Shown here piece by piece: positions 11,410 through 23,491 of a DNA stretch of 64,000 nucleotides; within the stretch, counting starts at the first letter, position 1, and every line of letters begins with the position of its first letter. The DNA comes from Phellopilus nigrolimitatus. Lineage: Eukaryota > Basidiomycota > Agaricomycetes > Hymenochaetales > Hymenochaetaceae. The notes below the pieces were generated by a model. The model was not told where the DNA came from. It saw only the letters and a program-made list of their open reading frames with translations, and did no database searches. The position numbers were made by a program, and so were the translations under genes. The stretch lies in NCBI GenBank assembly GCA_021029095.1, contig JAJOHG010000061.1, positions 98,227 to 162,226 of the forward strand, read 5' to 3'.

Positions 11410-13624
11410 ATGAACTCAAGCTATGAGACCCAGCCTCAGCCGACAGAGCGTTATGTCCCACCACAAACACCTGGCGATCCCAAAGACTCCTATGCCGCCC
11501 TCGTCACGGTCTCGCAGCCCTCCGTTCCAAAAGCGAAAGAGCGAGGATTCCGGTTCTGGATGTGTATGGCGTCCATCATGCTTTCGTCGTTCGTCATGGC
11601 CATGGACCTGGTATTCCTTTTTTTTCTTCCTCCATCTGTGTATATTTAACATTGTTTTCCGATACTAGACTGGCATAGCTACCGCACTCCCCGTCATCGT
11701 AAGTGAGCTACATGGCGAGCAGTTCGAATGGGTCGGTTCGGCATATGCGTTGTCTGCGACAGCATTCTTGCCGCTCAGTGGCGGACTTGCGCAAGTAAGT
11801 TCTGTTCTTTTTTTCCTTCAATTTATTTACTTTAAAAAGAACGAGAATTGACAAGAACAAAAAATAGGTCTTTGGGCGCAGGCTGAGCATGCTGCTTCAG
11901 CTTTTTCTTTTCGCGTTGGGAAGTGCGCTTTGTGGAGCGTCCACGAGCATGAACTTCCTCATCGCTGGACGAAGTAAGATCAAATTATTTCTGTTTCTTA
12001 TACTCGACTAACTCTTAACTAGCTGTCCAAGGCATCGGAGCCGGGGGTATCTCATCCCTTTCCCAGATAATAATTTCCGATCTCGTCCCTCTGCACGAGC
12101 GCGGTACTTTCAACGCGCTACTAGCTCTGTACGTTTCAATCACATTTGGTTTACTCGATAGCATTACTAATATTTTTAAGGGCGTACGCAATGTCATCGG
12201 GAATCGCTACTATCATTGCTGGAGCCCTTGCACAGCATGGTCAATGGCGATGGTTTTTCTGTGCGTGATCTTTCTTTTTTGGTGCGGAGATGCGCCTCAT
12301 ATCCATGCGGTAGACATGAATCTTCCTTTCTGTGCCATTTCTGCCATCATCACAGCAATCTTTGTCAGGATCGAAGCTCCGCGAGGCTCCTTCAAGGATA
12401 AGCTCTTTAGTCTCGACTGGATGTAAGTGTAGACACTGCTTTTAAGAAAACCCGGTTCTAATTCGATTTTGTGTCAGTGGGAACTTGATCGTAGTGGCGA
12501 GCACAACTGCCGTCATAATTGCTCTGACTTGGGGCGGAATTCAGTTCCCATGGAGCTCGGCTCGAGTCCTAGTTCCTTTGATACTAGGGTTATTCGGCCT
12601 CGTAGCATTTGTGGCTTATGACGCGAAATTTCCTAGCCTGCCTTTGGTGAGATCTCCGCATAAATTGTTAGCTGATGCTAAGTACTTACACCGATCTCGG
12701 CCTTTGAAGGTACCGTTTAAAATTATGTCTTCGACTGAAGCCGTCAGTGGATATTTGCAGGGATTCTTCACGAATTTCTATATGATGGGCCTCTTCTGTA
12801 AGTTTTAATTACGTTCTGCGGGCGTTCGACTCTCACAGTTAATTGTAGACTACCTTCCCGTGTATTTCCAAGGATGCAAAGATGCCTCACCGACTAGATC
12901 TGGTGTTCTGGTGCTTACAACGGCACTGACGACGATGCCTTTCGGAATAATATCTGGAATCAGTGTCGCTAAGTTGGGAAAATACCGCCCGCAGCTATGG
13001 CTTGCATGGGCCTGCCTAGTAGTCGCAGCGGGACTATTCAGTACCCTGCATGCGGATACTGTGCTATCTGCGTCAGTTGGCTTCCAAGTAATCAGCTCCT
13101 TAGGTATCGGGATTCTCTTGACGTGCAGCTTCTTCCCTATCCTTGCTCCGATTTCACTTTCTCTCAATGCAAACGCCCTCGCGTTTTTCATGTTTACGCG
13201 CTTCTTCTCTCAGGTATGTGTTTTCCGCGGTTCTTTAATTAATATTTCAGACCTCTAAGAGGTCACGCTAATTCTTCTGAAACAGAGTTGGGGCGTCTCT
13301 GCCGGAGGCACTGTATTGCAGAATGAGCTGAAGAAGCGTCTTCCAGCTGATTTCATTGCGCAGTTTCCCCGCGGCACTTCTGTCGCATTTTCTATTATCC
13401 CAATTATCCCTCAACTCGACGAGCCACTCAAAACAGCGGTACAGATCGCTTTCGCAGAGAGCCTTCGCGTTCTATGGCAGGTGTTGGTTGGGGTCGCTGC
13501 GCTAGGCCTGCTATCGAGTCTTCTCATGAAGGGGCTTAGCTTGCAGAAGCCGGCCGGTGAAACAATAGAGTCCGAGAGTAGCGGAGGTGTCGAGCTTGAC
13601 GAATCCAACAGAGCGAAGGTATAG
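11410..13624 (+). CDS. Major facilitator superfamily transporter (DHA2-like, multi-TM)
   Basis: This is a proton-driven membrane transporter of the drug:H+ antiporter type. The first ATG of the frame is at 11410, giving a hydrophilic N-terminus before the first helix (MASIMLSSFVMAMDLTGIAT, across an intron after 11610). Later pieces are WVGSAYALSATAFLPLSGGL, then FGRRLSMLLQLFLFALGSALCG carrying the loop motif between helices 2 and 3. VQGIGAGGISSLSQIIISDL and ERGTFNALLAL follow, and further helices run to VLVGVAALGLLSSLLM. Seven or more short introns are removed. The tail ends with ESSGGVELDESNRAKV at 13624. It is divergent from the P450 at 7879-10259, so the pair may handle one small molecule; this is inference only. 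The substrate cannot be read from the sequence. Confidence 0.85.
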
Positions 13625-14117
13625 CTATTTGCATGTAGTTAACATACCTGTTGAACAATGGACATTTCTATTTCTTTCTGGCTTATTATGTCTAGCAAAG
13701 AGATCGCGCTTACTCTACGTATGGCTCTATAGACGTACGTCTATGCTGTACTTAGTAGATGTCATGTGGCACTTCTCGAACAGTTTTGGCTCAAACCAAA
13801 GGTAAGCGGCCCTATGATATTACCTGTTCACCAGAAGCCATGATCATGAATGCAGACTGCGCGGTCGAGTTGAACCAACGCACGAAATAGAGCTGGGGCT
13901 ATCTGTAGGAGAGTAGGCGTCGTCATTTGTGGTTTACGCTCGCATTCTCTGCAAAGTCACGGCATTATTATACATTGTCTTTAATCATATTAGCGCCCCC
14001 AGTTAACCCGTACACATGCCAGTGTCGTCCACAAGATTCCCAAGAATAGAAAATCCGCATAACACAGCCTCAAGAAAAATGGTCTTTGTTTCTTTACTCA
14101 CTTCCAGCTTAGTTCTT

Positions 14118-15780
14118 CTACAAACCTACTGCAGACTGAAGTTTGGCGAAGTTTGGCGTACCGAGGCCAGTGACAGGATCCCAACCCGGGCCTGCGGGGA
14201 AACCATCCGTGTTACACCCTGGGTTGCTACCTGGAGACAAAACAAGATTACAAACAAAGCCAACTATGAACGAAAAGAAAAGGACGCACCGCTCGCGATT
14301 TCGTCGAGTGCTGCCTGGCCCGCTGCGGAGTACAAGAACGGATTGAGGAAACCGAGAGGTGACTTTCCTGCGGCAATGAGGCCGTCATTCAGCAGTACAA
14401 TGACGCTCGCGAAGATTGGTCTTGAGCAGCTCGTGCCCTTAACTGGCTGATCCCCTCCGTTCTGAACAATAATCACGTTCGTCCCTTGCGCAGAGATGTC
14501 CGGAACCCGCGGCCCGAAGGATTGAAGAGCCCGTTGTTCGTCGAACCGAGATCATTTAAATATGCGCTCACCGCCGACGTCTGATAGGATGGCGTGTCGA
14601 ATATGTTGGAAAAGCCGCCTAAGGACAGGGACGCTGCTGCCTCCTGGACACCATCCGTCGAACCGACAGAAGTTATAAAAGGGCAGCCAGAGGGGAATGT
14701 CGGCACAAACGTCGAACAGTCATTTGTAGGCCGATTGCCTGAAACCCCGCCATCGCCAGATGCGAAGAGAATGGACGTGCCGCGAGCACCCAACTGCATA
14801 TACGCATCGCACAGTCGGCTGAGGACGCAATTGAGCTTTTTAGGAATAGCACTCCAAATTAGAAATATTTACTTGGCGAGATGTTGCTTTCAACCAAGCC
14901 GTAGGAAGTCGTGAGCACCTGCGGCGGGTTATTCCACCCGAGAAGGCAGTTGGTAGTGTCGAGAAATCCGGCGAGCCCATCCTGGTTCTCCTTCGTGCGA
15001 CTCCGGGATCACGCCTGGGTGCCTTTAGACGTTGTACGGCATCCCTGCGACAGTTGCATCGCAGTCTTCGAATGTGCTTCGTGTCTCCGGATACAATAAA
15101 CAGTTTGCGAACCAGCAGGACTTGTCGACGTTTTTGCAAGAGCAATGCCCAGATCTCCCCTTTGGCACAACGTTCACGGTTGAGACGCTCGACGGCGGCT
15201 CGAACTCACAAGACCCGGTTACTACTGATCTCGAGGCCAACCTTGACATCCAGTACACAGTCGGAGTCGCGAATGGCGTCCCGACGACGTTCATCTCTGT
15301 CGGAGAGGTGGCGAGAGAAGTTCTGCGCAACTGTTGCGGCAGAGAGAGGCGAGGGGACGAGAGGGAGACCCGCGACGGGGTTCTCGAATCTAGTTGAAAA
15401 TTGCCAGTCTTTTGTTTAGACAAAAGAAAGACAAGGGGCATACGTGATCGTCGGATGAACGAGGTCGAGATAACCTTGAAGTTCGGCGGGAATAGCGTAC
15501 GCAAGCGTACGGACGTATTGCTTTCCCGTTTCTTTGTACTGGAAAACGAAGAAGTCGGCCTCGAACATCTTTTTAGCTTTGCTGACTGGCACAGAAAACG
15601 GGAGCCAGTCTCCAGTGGGAGACGGATTTGGCCGTGATCCCATGCTATGTGAGGAAATCATTCACAATTGAGACTGACTTGGGGTCGGGCTTCACGAACT
15701 ATTCTACCTATAACGCTCGTCAGGTTCTTATCTCTGTTGGAATAAATGTAAATGACTCACCTCTTCCTTGGTAAGGTGTT
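14118..15780 (-). pseudogene. Sedolisin (S53, tripeptidyl-peptidase-like) pseudogene
   Basis: This is a decayed copy of the secreted acid serine protease gene at 56539-58462. Exon 1 is lost except for its last bases, so there is no signal peptide. The second exon begins with an in-frame stop (VE then TAG, near 15693). The frame breaks after NPSGRGF near 14500 through loss of one base. A central segment of about 320 bases is inverted. Intact-looking stretches include PVSKAKKMFEADFFVFQ (prodomain) and GTSILFASGDGGVSG. The stop equivalent to the intact gene is at 14118-14120. Confidence 0.9.
14986..15305 (+). repeat. Inverted internal segment of the sedolisin pseudogene
   Basis: The exon part encoding LYGIPATVASQSSNVL through TDLEANLDIQYTVG to TTFISVG reads on the plus strand, while both flanks of the pseudogene read on the minus strand. 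Comparison with the intact gene places the breakpoints near 14986 and 15305. The segment contains the catalytic Glu-x3-Asp pair of the family. Confidence 0.85.
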
Positions 15781-17065
15781 GGCGAAGACTCCAAGTGGAA
15801 ACACTTATCACGTCATACACATTACAAGCCCTTCGTACTCCCGCCGGTGCAGGATAAAGTGCGCCCGATTAAGGGAAGCACCACTGTTTCATATCATCAT
15901 CGAGCACGGGCCTGCTCGCGGATCTATCTGAAGTAGCGTGAGATGTCCGCGCCTCCGCGAGCCTCGCGCGACTTTCAGATTGAAAAGCTTCTCGTTCAGT
16001 GCGACAAGTAGCACATCAAGCCAGCCACTCAACCGCGGAAGGACGAGCTTGGAGCTTGGAGCTTCCCTCCGCGTCGTGAAGGAAGATTAGAGGTGTAATA
16101 TACGCATGCCCGTTCAGGAAAACTTAGAGCATTGAATGCCATCAGTGATTTTCACTCCTATGAATTCACACCACGTCTGCAGTCGATGGGCCCCGTTTCA
16201 AACATCACGATCTACGTCGAAGAAGCGAGATATTTAGAAGTTGGACGCAAACATGGAAATGCTAAAAGAGAGAAGACGTACCTTTCCTGTTGTAGATGTG
16301 TGCCCTGCCACTTCATTATCGAGCCCAGCGCTCACGGCGCTCTTCCATCCTTTTTACTCTGATGAACTTCGCCGAAGGCCAAATCATCAACCGAGTCTAA
16401 AGCGGCCGGGAGCTTTTAGTGACGTGACCGGTGCGTCCAAGCCTCAAGTTGGCAGCTGAATAGCAAGCTTGAGTTCTTCTCCGCGCCTTTGCGACCAGCC
16501 ACGCTCTTGTACGCGTCGCACCGTCCAGTGTGTCCCACACAAGCTGGGCGATCGCACAATCAGAACTTACTTCGAGCTTGAAAAAGCCTAACTTTTCAGC
16601 CCAGCCGTCCTGCATCATGCTGGAGCAAGACGTAGAAGCAGTTGACGTTTGAGTCTCGTGGTTCTATGGACGTGAGTTTGAAAGTGTCGACCGTTCAAGC
16701 GATTTGGAGGAGTCTTGTACGTCGATTCAAACGCATTTCAATTGAAGAATATACAAAGCTATTGGACGTAGGCGCCGAGATGGTTTAGTTTGTGAGGCGG
16801 GGAAATGGACCGGTAGAACGTACCACGGCCATGGCCCATCACCACCAAATCTCGCGTTGACGCCCCAGTTTCCGCTTTAGCCCGCCACCAGGAGTTCTGA
16901 GGAGTAGTCCGACAGCTGCACGCAGTTTTCAGTTAATTTCGAGGATGCGAAACAAGCTATATTTTTCGGAGAGGGAAGACAAGAGGGTTGGTCGTGAAGG
17001 AAAACGCGGCTGAGGAGGTATTCGTCGGCACGCACCGTCGGCTTTTGGAAGTCCGAACCGACTCA
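15781..17065. repeat. Flanking block matching 58720-60112 in inverse
   Basis: No firm gene is seen. A frame at 16132-16362 (plus) contains KREKTYLSCC and IEPSAHGALPSF, and its counterpart is on the minus strand at 59457-59657, so this part may be an old coding remnant. Another shared stretch (minus, about 16400-16620) reads DGWAEKLGFFKLEVSSDCAI. I do not recognise either. Confidence 0.5.
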
Positions 17066-17163
17066 TGATCGACGCCTCCTCGGTAATAAAAGTATACATA
17101 TAATTCATCATCATCGCCCGGAGTCTTTGTCGTTGACGAATGTACGTACATAACTGTGCTTAT

Positions 17164-18706
17164 TTATCTGGAAGAAACCGCATCCATCTCTACTTCCCAA
17201 AAAAGTGGCTCCTCTGCATAATTGCTATCACGGAACTGCATTTTACCCTTCCACATAGACTGCTGCAGGTTCAAAAAGAGGCGAGATACAGCAACAGACA
17301 CAAATATGGCTGGGAATCTGTAAGGAGGCGAAGAAAAGGTCAAGCACTCTTCACATGAGCATGTCGATGCTGATTTGCTTACGCTAAACCCGTGACAGAC
17401 AACGATGACTGAAATGACATGTTGAAATGAACTAAATAACAGACAACTTTCGGAAAGCTTACTGGCGCGGTAATGTTCATTATGAGGCATATCAGTCTCA
17501 TGCCTAGATTACGCTTAGTCAAGTTTCGCCTTAGACTTAAAAGAGGATACCATACTTAGCGTAGACTTTAAGGAACGATAAGTTACTTTCAGATTAGGAA
17601 AAATGCGTAAGTTATGCTCACGAGGAAGAAAGCCACGCCATCTTGATATAATATTTTCGTAAGTTTTTGAGAACGCGTCCGTGGCTGGGATAGGGCGTTT
17701 AAAAGGAGCAAAGTGAACGAGTAGATATCAAGGATGACCTGAATCTCATTTGAAAAAGGCGCATTTGAGTAATTTTGAAGTCAGAAAGGATAAGCAACTT
17801 GAAAGCGATGGACTCACCGCCGGAATATAAATTCCAAGAATCCCGCTCGTTTTTTCCGCTATGTAGCAAATCTTTATGGTATCTTCATTGATAAATGTAT
17901 ATTTCCCTGGAGTCGCAGCAGTATGTCAATGGTCCCGCGATATTGCTGAAACGTACCCACCTTTCATCTGAACCAAAGTGAGAGCAACAAACGCAATTGT
18001 CGTAGAATGGGCTATGATGAACCCTGTCGCCATCAACCAAGTAAGCGACGTAGACCCATCCCAAAGCTTCATCAAGCTGTATAGGATGACGCCTGCGGAC
18101 ACGCATTGAGAGAATTATTGTATTTATATATAGCTGGAGGCATACCATTTCCCATTGTCTCGAAAAAAGCGTCCAGAATGACTGCTGCTGATGCAGCCCT
18201 GTAGCACCTTGAAACGCGAGATTAATGTCACCTATAAGCTTGGTGCTCAGGTAGAAATCGAGTATTTTTACTGCATACATTTTCCTTCAGCAAATAAAGC
18301 ACAATTATATGATTGCCATCCGGAGACTTACCCATTCGTCCGTGAATTGAATTGTCGGGAAAAGGACTGGAGCCAAATATAATTATTCTGTGCCAAGCAT
18401 GCCAAACGACGTGGGACGTACGTGCAATATAGTACATAGAGAAAATAAGAGTACCGAAGCGGTTCAAAAGATACATGATCTTTGACAAAGACCTGTGCGG
18501 TTTTCTCTCCCATACCAGGGGAATTTCAATAGGCACAGTCATGAGTATCTCATATATCAGAACTGTCGCCGCGGTAACTGTAGAAGGACATAAAGGTATG
18601 TTAGCTTCCCAGAAAACGGGTGTATGAAGTGCTCACTTGTGATATAGCGGATTATGTCGATATTGTAGAGCCCAGTTTCGACTGACTCGGAAGATGCAGG
18701 GGACAT
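17164..18706 (-). CDS. Seven-helix membrane protein, DUF6533-like
   Basis: A spliced minus-strand model starts at 18706 with MSPASSESVETGLYNIDIIR. It continues after an intron with TAATVLIYEILMTVPIEIPL and then VWERKPHRSLSKIMYLLNRF, which has the pattern of the DUF6533 motif (helix, acidic pair, K/R cluster, LLNRY-like end). Later exons give helices AAVILDAFFETMG, VILYSLMKLWDGS, FIIAHSTTIAFVALTLVQM, and VILDIYSFTLLLLNALSQP. The LYQDGVAFFLVSITYAFF segment is typical of these proteins, as is the near-terminal VAVSRLFLNLQQ. The stop is at 17164. Exon joins in the middle are approximate. The function of the family is unknown. No inactivating change is seen. Confidence 0.65.
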
Positions 18707-19950
18707 GGTAAAAACACGCGTTTCTGAAGGCATGTGTCGTGTGTTGGGGATGAAGCTATATATGAATATTTTAATGACTGAAAGGCGAACATCATTCTTC
18801 GATGGTCATGATATTCAAATGATGAAAACGAAGCACCTGCATTTCGGAGATACCTGAACCAAATCACGACATCTCATTCGGGTATCGCCCATTTCTCTTG
18901 CATCAGTGATCAGTGACAGACCGTGAAAACAAAAAATCATAAGGCAAACAGGAGCCGAGGGTGTACATACTTATTATGATAATCATCAGCCACAAATAAT
19001 GGCCAAATTGATCGAACGATTCCAGGTGCTGCATCAGACTTCCAAAGTAACCTAACTCTCGAAGCCAGGATAGTGATTTCAAAAAGTCTTCCGAATCATC
19101 AAGTCAGATCGGTTTACGAGCGGGAACTCGGTCGCCTCGGGAGGAAATGCCTACTTACAATAAATGTTAAAAATGGCCAGGCCAGAGAAGAGTCCTAAAT
19201 CTGCATTGAATGTCAAAACGTTGTTCCTATTTGGTGGAGTATTTCCACCTATAAGCGAGCCTCTCGGAATGAAGACAAGATTACCTTGCTTCTATGGCGA
19301 ACGTGACACAGCACAGTGGAGTTCAAACTTCTCAGAGCGGCAAATTTTGCATATTCTGTACGGCGTGCATACCCGTCGACGCATACCTTTCATTGCACCC
19401 GGGACAGGCCTGCCTTTCTCAGAAAAAGTAGTTTGACGGCGAGAGAGTGCTTCACACTGCACCTGATTGAGAAGCCCGGCGGAAGAAACTTTGACGGGAA
19501 AGATTCGATGAATATACAGATCATCGAGAAGCTGACGGACATCAAAATAAGACTGCACTGGAGGAGGAAGTTAGCGAAGGGGAAGACGGGCAAGTCGGTG
19601 ACGTCCAAAAGAATAAGCACTGCATTGAGGGCTCATAAGTAACTGCGATTAGATGTAAAGTAAGGCACGTTTGGAAGTATTGAGAGAGCCTTCGGACTTG
19701 GCTTTTGAAAATTTCCATTGAGGGGGCAAGCAAGTACTCAAACTGTCGCAGCTCAGCATTTTTTTTTTGTCCTACGTATGTAGTAGAGGCGGACGGATGC
19801 AGCTTAGAAAAGAACGAAGCGAGACACCCGGCCTCGTACTTACATAACCGTCGCGTGCTGAGTTTTTATTTCCACGACGACGAATGTCCAAGACATCGCT
19901 GGTCTAGCAGAGGAAGAGACTCTATTTGTTGATTGTCTCTCCTTCGTAAC
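18707..19950. other. No recognised gene
   Basis: Minus-strand frames at 19292-19730 stay open over about 100 codons each, but they have no family I know. This gap separates the divergent seven-helix gene and the XPB pseudogene. Confidence 0.35.
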
Positions 19951-22810
19951 GATGGCCACAAAGCGTGGATTTCAAGGTATGCTCGTCGTCTGTTTTGTTC
20001 ACGAAGTTGCGATTTACCCATTCATCGCAGCTGAAAGCGCGGACCTGTCGAAATGTCGAGAGATGACGGTGGCGGCTAAATCGACGTGGATGACGATGAA
20101 TACAGCAACTTGCTCACCAATGCCTCCTTAAAGTGGCCGTTATCAACTTCAGCACGCTCAGACGCAATGTAACGGACGAACGGCTCGCATTCGAAACCGA
20201 GCAAGATACTACTTCCAGGCCTCGTCGGGGTGTCCTCGCTCACGACGCACAGTTATGCGCGGGTCAAATTGGTTTCATACGCCTTCCAGGACCAGGACTC
20301 CAGGACTTCTCCTGGCTGTACCTCAAGCCAGACCATGCGTCGCGCATGCTGTGGATAGCCCGGAGGACGGACACATCATTCTGGAGGGATTTTCACTGAT
20401 TGCGGAGTAGGCGCAGGATTTTTTGGTGGCGATCAGTGAGCCTGTTAGAAGGTGCGTCGCATCTTGTGCTGTAGATTACTGTGCTAGAACCGTGATACGG
20501 ATAGACCGGCTTTCATCCACGAGTATAATATCGCTCGATACTCGCTGTACGCCGCCGTGTCTGTCGACCTGCAAACAGAAGATATCATAGAGGTGCGTGC
20601 GCTGAAGCATGGCTCAGACTGACGAGATGACGCTCATTTCGTTGTCGAAGGTCCCCAACCGTATATCCAAAGTATGTCTCCTGAAACAGTTACCTCGTCT
20701 CGTATTGACAAGACAAAGGTGCCGGTTCCGGATGCGATTGTGGACTACATACGCAGTTGCACGATGTCATTTGGCAAAGTCAAGCTCGTCCTGAAGCACA
20801 ACAAGTACTTCATTGAGTCCAGCCACCCGGAAACGCTGCAGACTCTTCTCAAAGATGCGGTCATCCGTGAGGCGCGTGTCGCACCTCCACAACAGCGGTA
20901 GCAGCCCAGCGATGTAATTGCTGCCGCTCTGACGACGTCCAAAGCACCGACAAAGGCCGGCCTCGTGATACCAGGTACCAAGGAAGCAGGAGCGGGCGGA
21001 CAGATTCCGGGAGTAGTTAATGGGAAGAAGCAAACCGATGCAGACTTGTTCACGAGCGTCGTCGGACTGGACAATGGTATGTCGGACTGTTTCTTCCTGA
21101 TGCTTATCCTGACTAGTGTTTTTGACGAGATTGACGAGGACGATGATAATGTGCACGCTTTCGAGGTTGATGACACGAAGATTGATGTTCGTTTCAAAAC
21201 ACTATAAATTGCTCGTAGCTGACACGCTGTAGGAAGTCAAGAAACGCTGTAATGAACTCGAGTACCCGATGCTCGAGGAGTACGACTTCCGGAACGATAC
21301 TATCAATGCGAACATCGACATTGATCTTAAGCCGGCGACAGTCATCAGGCCGTACCAAGAAACAAACCTGAGCAAGATGTTTAGGAACGGGTATGCCCTC
21401 TTTTACTCTCGGTTATCTCTTTCTTGTAACGCTGCTAAGTAGTCGTGCTCGGTCCGGCATCATCGTTCTTCCTTGCGGAGTAGGAAAAACGCTTGTAGTC
21501 ATTACAGCGGCGTGCATGACAAAAACGTCGTTCCTTGTGCTCGCAATTTCATGGTAGGCACAAAGTATAAGGAAGCTCCGTCCTAGTCCTAAATTCTCCA
21601 CAGGGTATCTGTGATGCAGTGGAAGCAGCAATTCTTGCAGTGGTTCAATGTTACCAAAAACAGATTGTAGTATTCACTACCGACTAGAAAGAGAAGGTAC
21701 GCGTCGATCTCGATCTCATTACTTTTCTTTTCTTATAAGTATTGTTGATAGTCCGCGGGCGACAGCGGCATCGTTGTGTAGACGTACTCGATGGTTGCAA
21801 AACATATAACAGGCCGTACGAGTCGAAAAAAATGATGGAATTCCTGCAGGGCCGCGAATGGGGTTTCATATTGCTTGACGAGGTGCATGTCGTTCCTGTG
21901 GCAATGTTCAGGCGTGTTGTTACAATAATCAAGGCTTATTTCACGCTTGGATCCACCGTAACGCTAGTGCGCAATGACCACATTGCGAAAGTGCAGTGCG
22001 TGGAGATGTTATGCCCGTGACGCCCGAGTTCTACCGTGAATACCTCCGCGAGCAGTCGCGCAAACGCATACTACTGTATTGCATGAATCCGACTAAAACC
22101 CAGGCATTCCAGTTCCTCTTTAAGTACTACGAAGACAGGGCGACAAAATTATCGTCTATTCGGGTAATGTGTACGCATTGGAGGTAAGCCTTTTCACCAG
22201 CATTTCGTTGCTTAAACTTAAATGTCGGACAGCATTGCGCGCGGAAGCTCGGGAAACTTTATATTCACGGCGGCACGTCGCAGGTTGAGCGCATGCGGGT
22301 GCTGCAGCATTTCCAGCACCACCCAAAAGTGAATACAATAATCCTGTTCAAGGTCGGCGACACGACGATCGATCTCCTGGAGGCTACTTGCCTCATCCAA
22401 ATATCTTCGCTCTTCGGTTCGCGTAAGCAGGAGGCACAGTGCCTGGGTCGTATCCTGTGCTCTCAACGGCGAAACGACGAGGGCTTCAACTCGTTTTTCT
22501 ACTCGCTCGTGTCGAAAAACACGCAGGAGATGTTCTACAGTACGAAGTAGCAGAAGTTCCGCCTTATCAACCGGGGGTGCACGTTCAAGGTGGTCGCGCA
22601 TCTCAAGGCTATGCTGGACTTCGCGTACCGCACGCGCGACGAGCAGATCGAGCTCATCTCTGCCGTGCTGCTCGCGAATGAGAGTGACGCGGAGGTTGGC
22701 GGTGATTTGCGTGTGGGTGAGGGCGGTTTGCCCGGGATGGTCACCGCGAAGGACTTCGGCGGGCCCGGTCAGCGCGATGGCGGTGTCCCCGCCGCAAAGC
22801 GAATGACAGG
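19951..22810 (+). pseudogene. XPB/Rad25 (TFIIH helicase) pseudogene, main part
   Basis: Fragments in order match the TFIIH 3'-5' DNA helicase XPB: MATKRGFQ at the start; YLKPDHASRMLWI and PEDGHIILEGF (about 20305-20400); [20 protein letters not shown] (about 20770); DEIDEDDDNVHAFEVDDTKI (about 21125); [34 protein letters not shown] with Walker A (about 21450); [37 protein letters not shown] with a DE.H-type box (about 21870); [35 protein letters not shown]; and FAYRTRDEQIELISAVLLANES. It is dead. Stops interrupt AE*AQDFLV, PPQQR*QPS and KNRL*. The section between TLVRND and HIAKVQC, equivalent to tens of residues, is deleted. The last exon is missing here and lies inverted at 23330-23491. Confidence 0.9.
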
Positions 22811-23329
22811 CCTGCAGGTTCTTCCAACGTGCCGATATTTTGCCAGAAGACATAAAATAAAGTTTTTGCAAAACAATACAGCCCTAATAGGTTCCGAAAC
22901 CTCGAGATGGCAGAGCTGTACCAATACCAAGGTGGTACGGTGATCGGAGCAAGCCCCAAATTGTTATTACATTAGGGTACTTGATATCGCATGACATACC
23001 GGACTGAGTTTGGGAGCACGGGAAGAAGTTCCAAAAATAAAGAGGGGATCTTCCGAGGACATGAAGGTCGCAACAATGGGGCTCTTAATCACTGAATTCG
23101 ACGGAGAGAAAGAAAAAGATGATACCGGCGTTTAGTGTGATGCGGCATTTGCCGTCCCAAGTATGTGCAGCTACCGAGTTGATCACGATTTGAATACGGC
23201 GTTTATGTTATGGCGCTGGGATATTGGGTTCAAACATTAGCTGCTCAACATTATCAAAGGAAAGCATTATACGTTCATGATTGGACGAAGTAGTCGAACC
23301 ACCTGTGGATGCGACGCCAAGGTGCTCTC
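22811..23329. other. Unassigned sequence between XPB pieces
   Basis: No gene or XPB similarity is recognised here. The stretch lies between the 3' break of the main XPB remnant and the inverted last exon, so one inversion breakpoint falls in or near it. Confidence 0.4.
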
Positions 23330-23491
23330 CTATTGAAAGAGACTCATAGTCTGGGTCTTCGCTTGAGCCACTTGTTTATTGCGCTTCGCGAACAACTTGT
23401 AACGCGACGGGCCCACAAACTCTTTCGCAAGCTTCTTGTTTGCAGACTTGTTCTGTTCAACGTAGCTCATATGCGCCGCGGCGCCCCGAGG
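23330..23491 (-). pseudogene. Inverted last exon of the XPB pseudogene
   Basis: On the minus strand, after an AG acceptor at 23492-23493, the sequence encodes [19 protein letters not shown] and then [10 protein letters not shown], ending with TAG at 23330-23332. This is the conserved C-terminus of XPB ([14 protein letters not shown]...LFKKR). The remaining XPB exons lie upstream on the opposite strand, so this exon has been inverted within the pseudogene locus. Confidence 0.85.

Larger units (their letters stand above)
13886..17065 (-). repeat. Inverted, circularly permuted copy of the 56.8-60.1 kb block
   Basis: Read on the minus strand, this block first matches about 58720-60112 (here 17065 down to 15781) and then about 56775-58696 (here 15780 down to about 13888). 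The two halves are joined directly at 15780/15781, where the last bases of sedolisin exon 1 meet a CTTGGAGTCTTCGCC motif that ends the matching block near 60112. The order is therefore rotated relative to the other copy. The copy carries many substitutions, and the other copy has about 50 and 100 extra bases near 59245 and 59690. Confidence 0.8.

Noticed and set aside
22218..22871. A 217-codon minus-strand frame
   Set aside because: It lies opposite the conserved 3' half of the XPB remnant, whose plus-strand reading is clearly homologous; the antisense frame has no recognisable domain.
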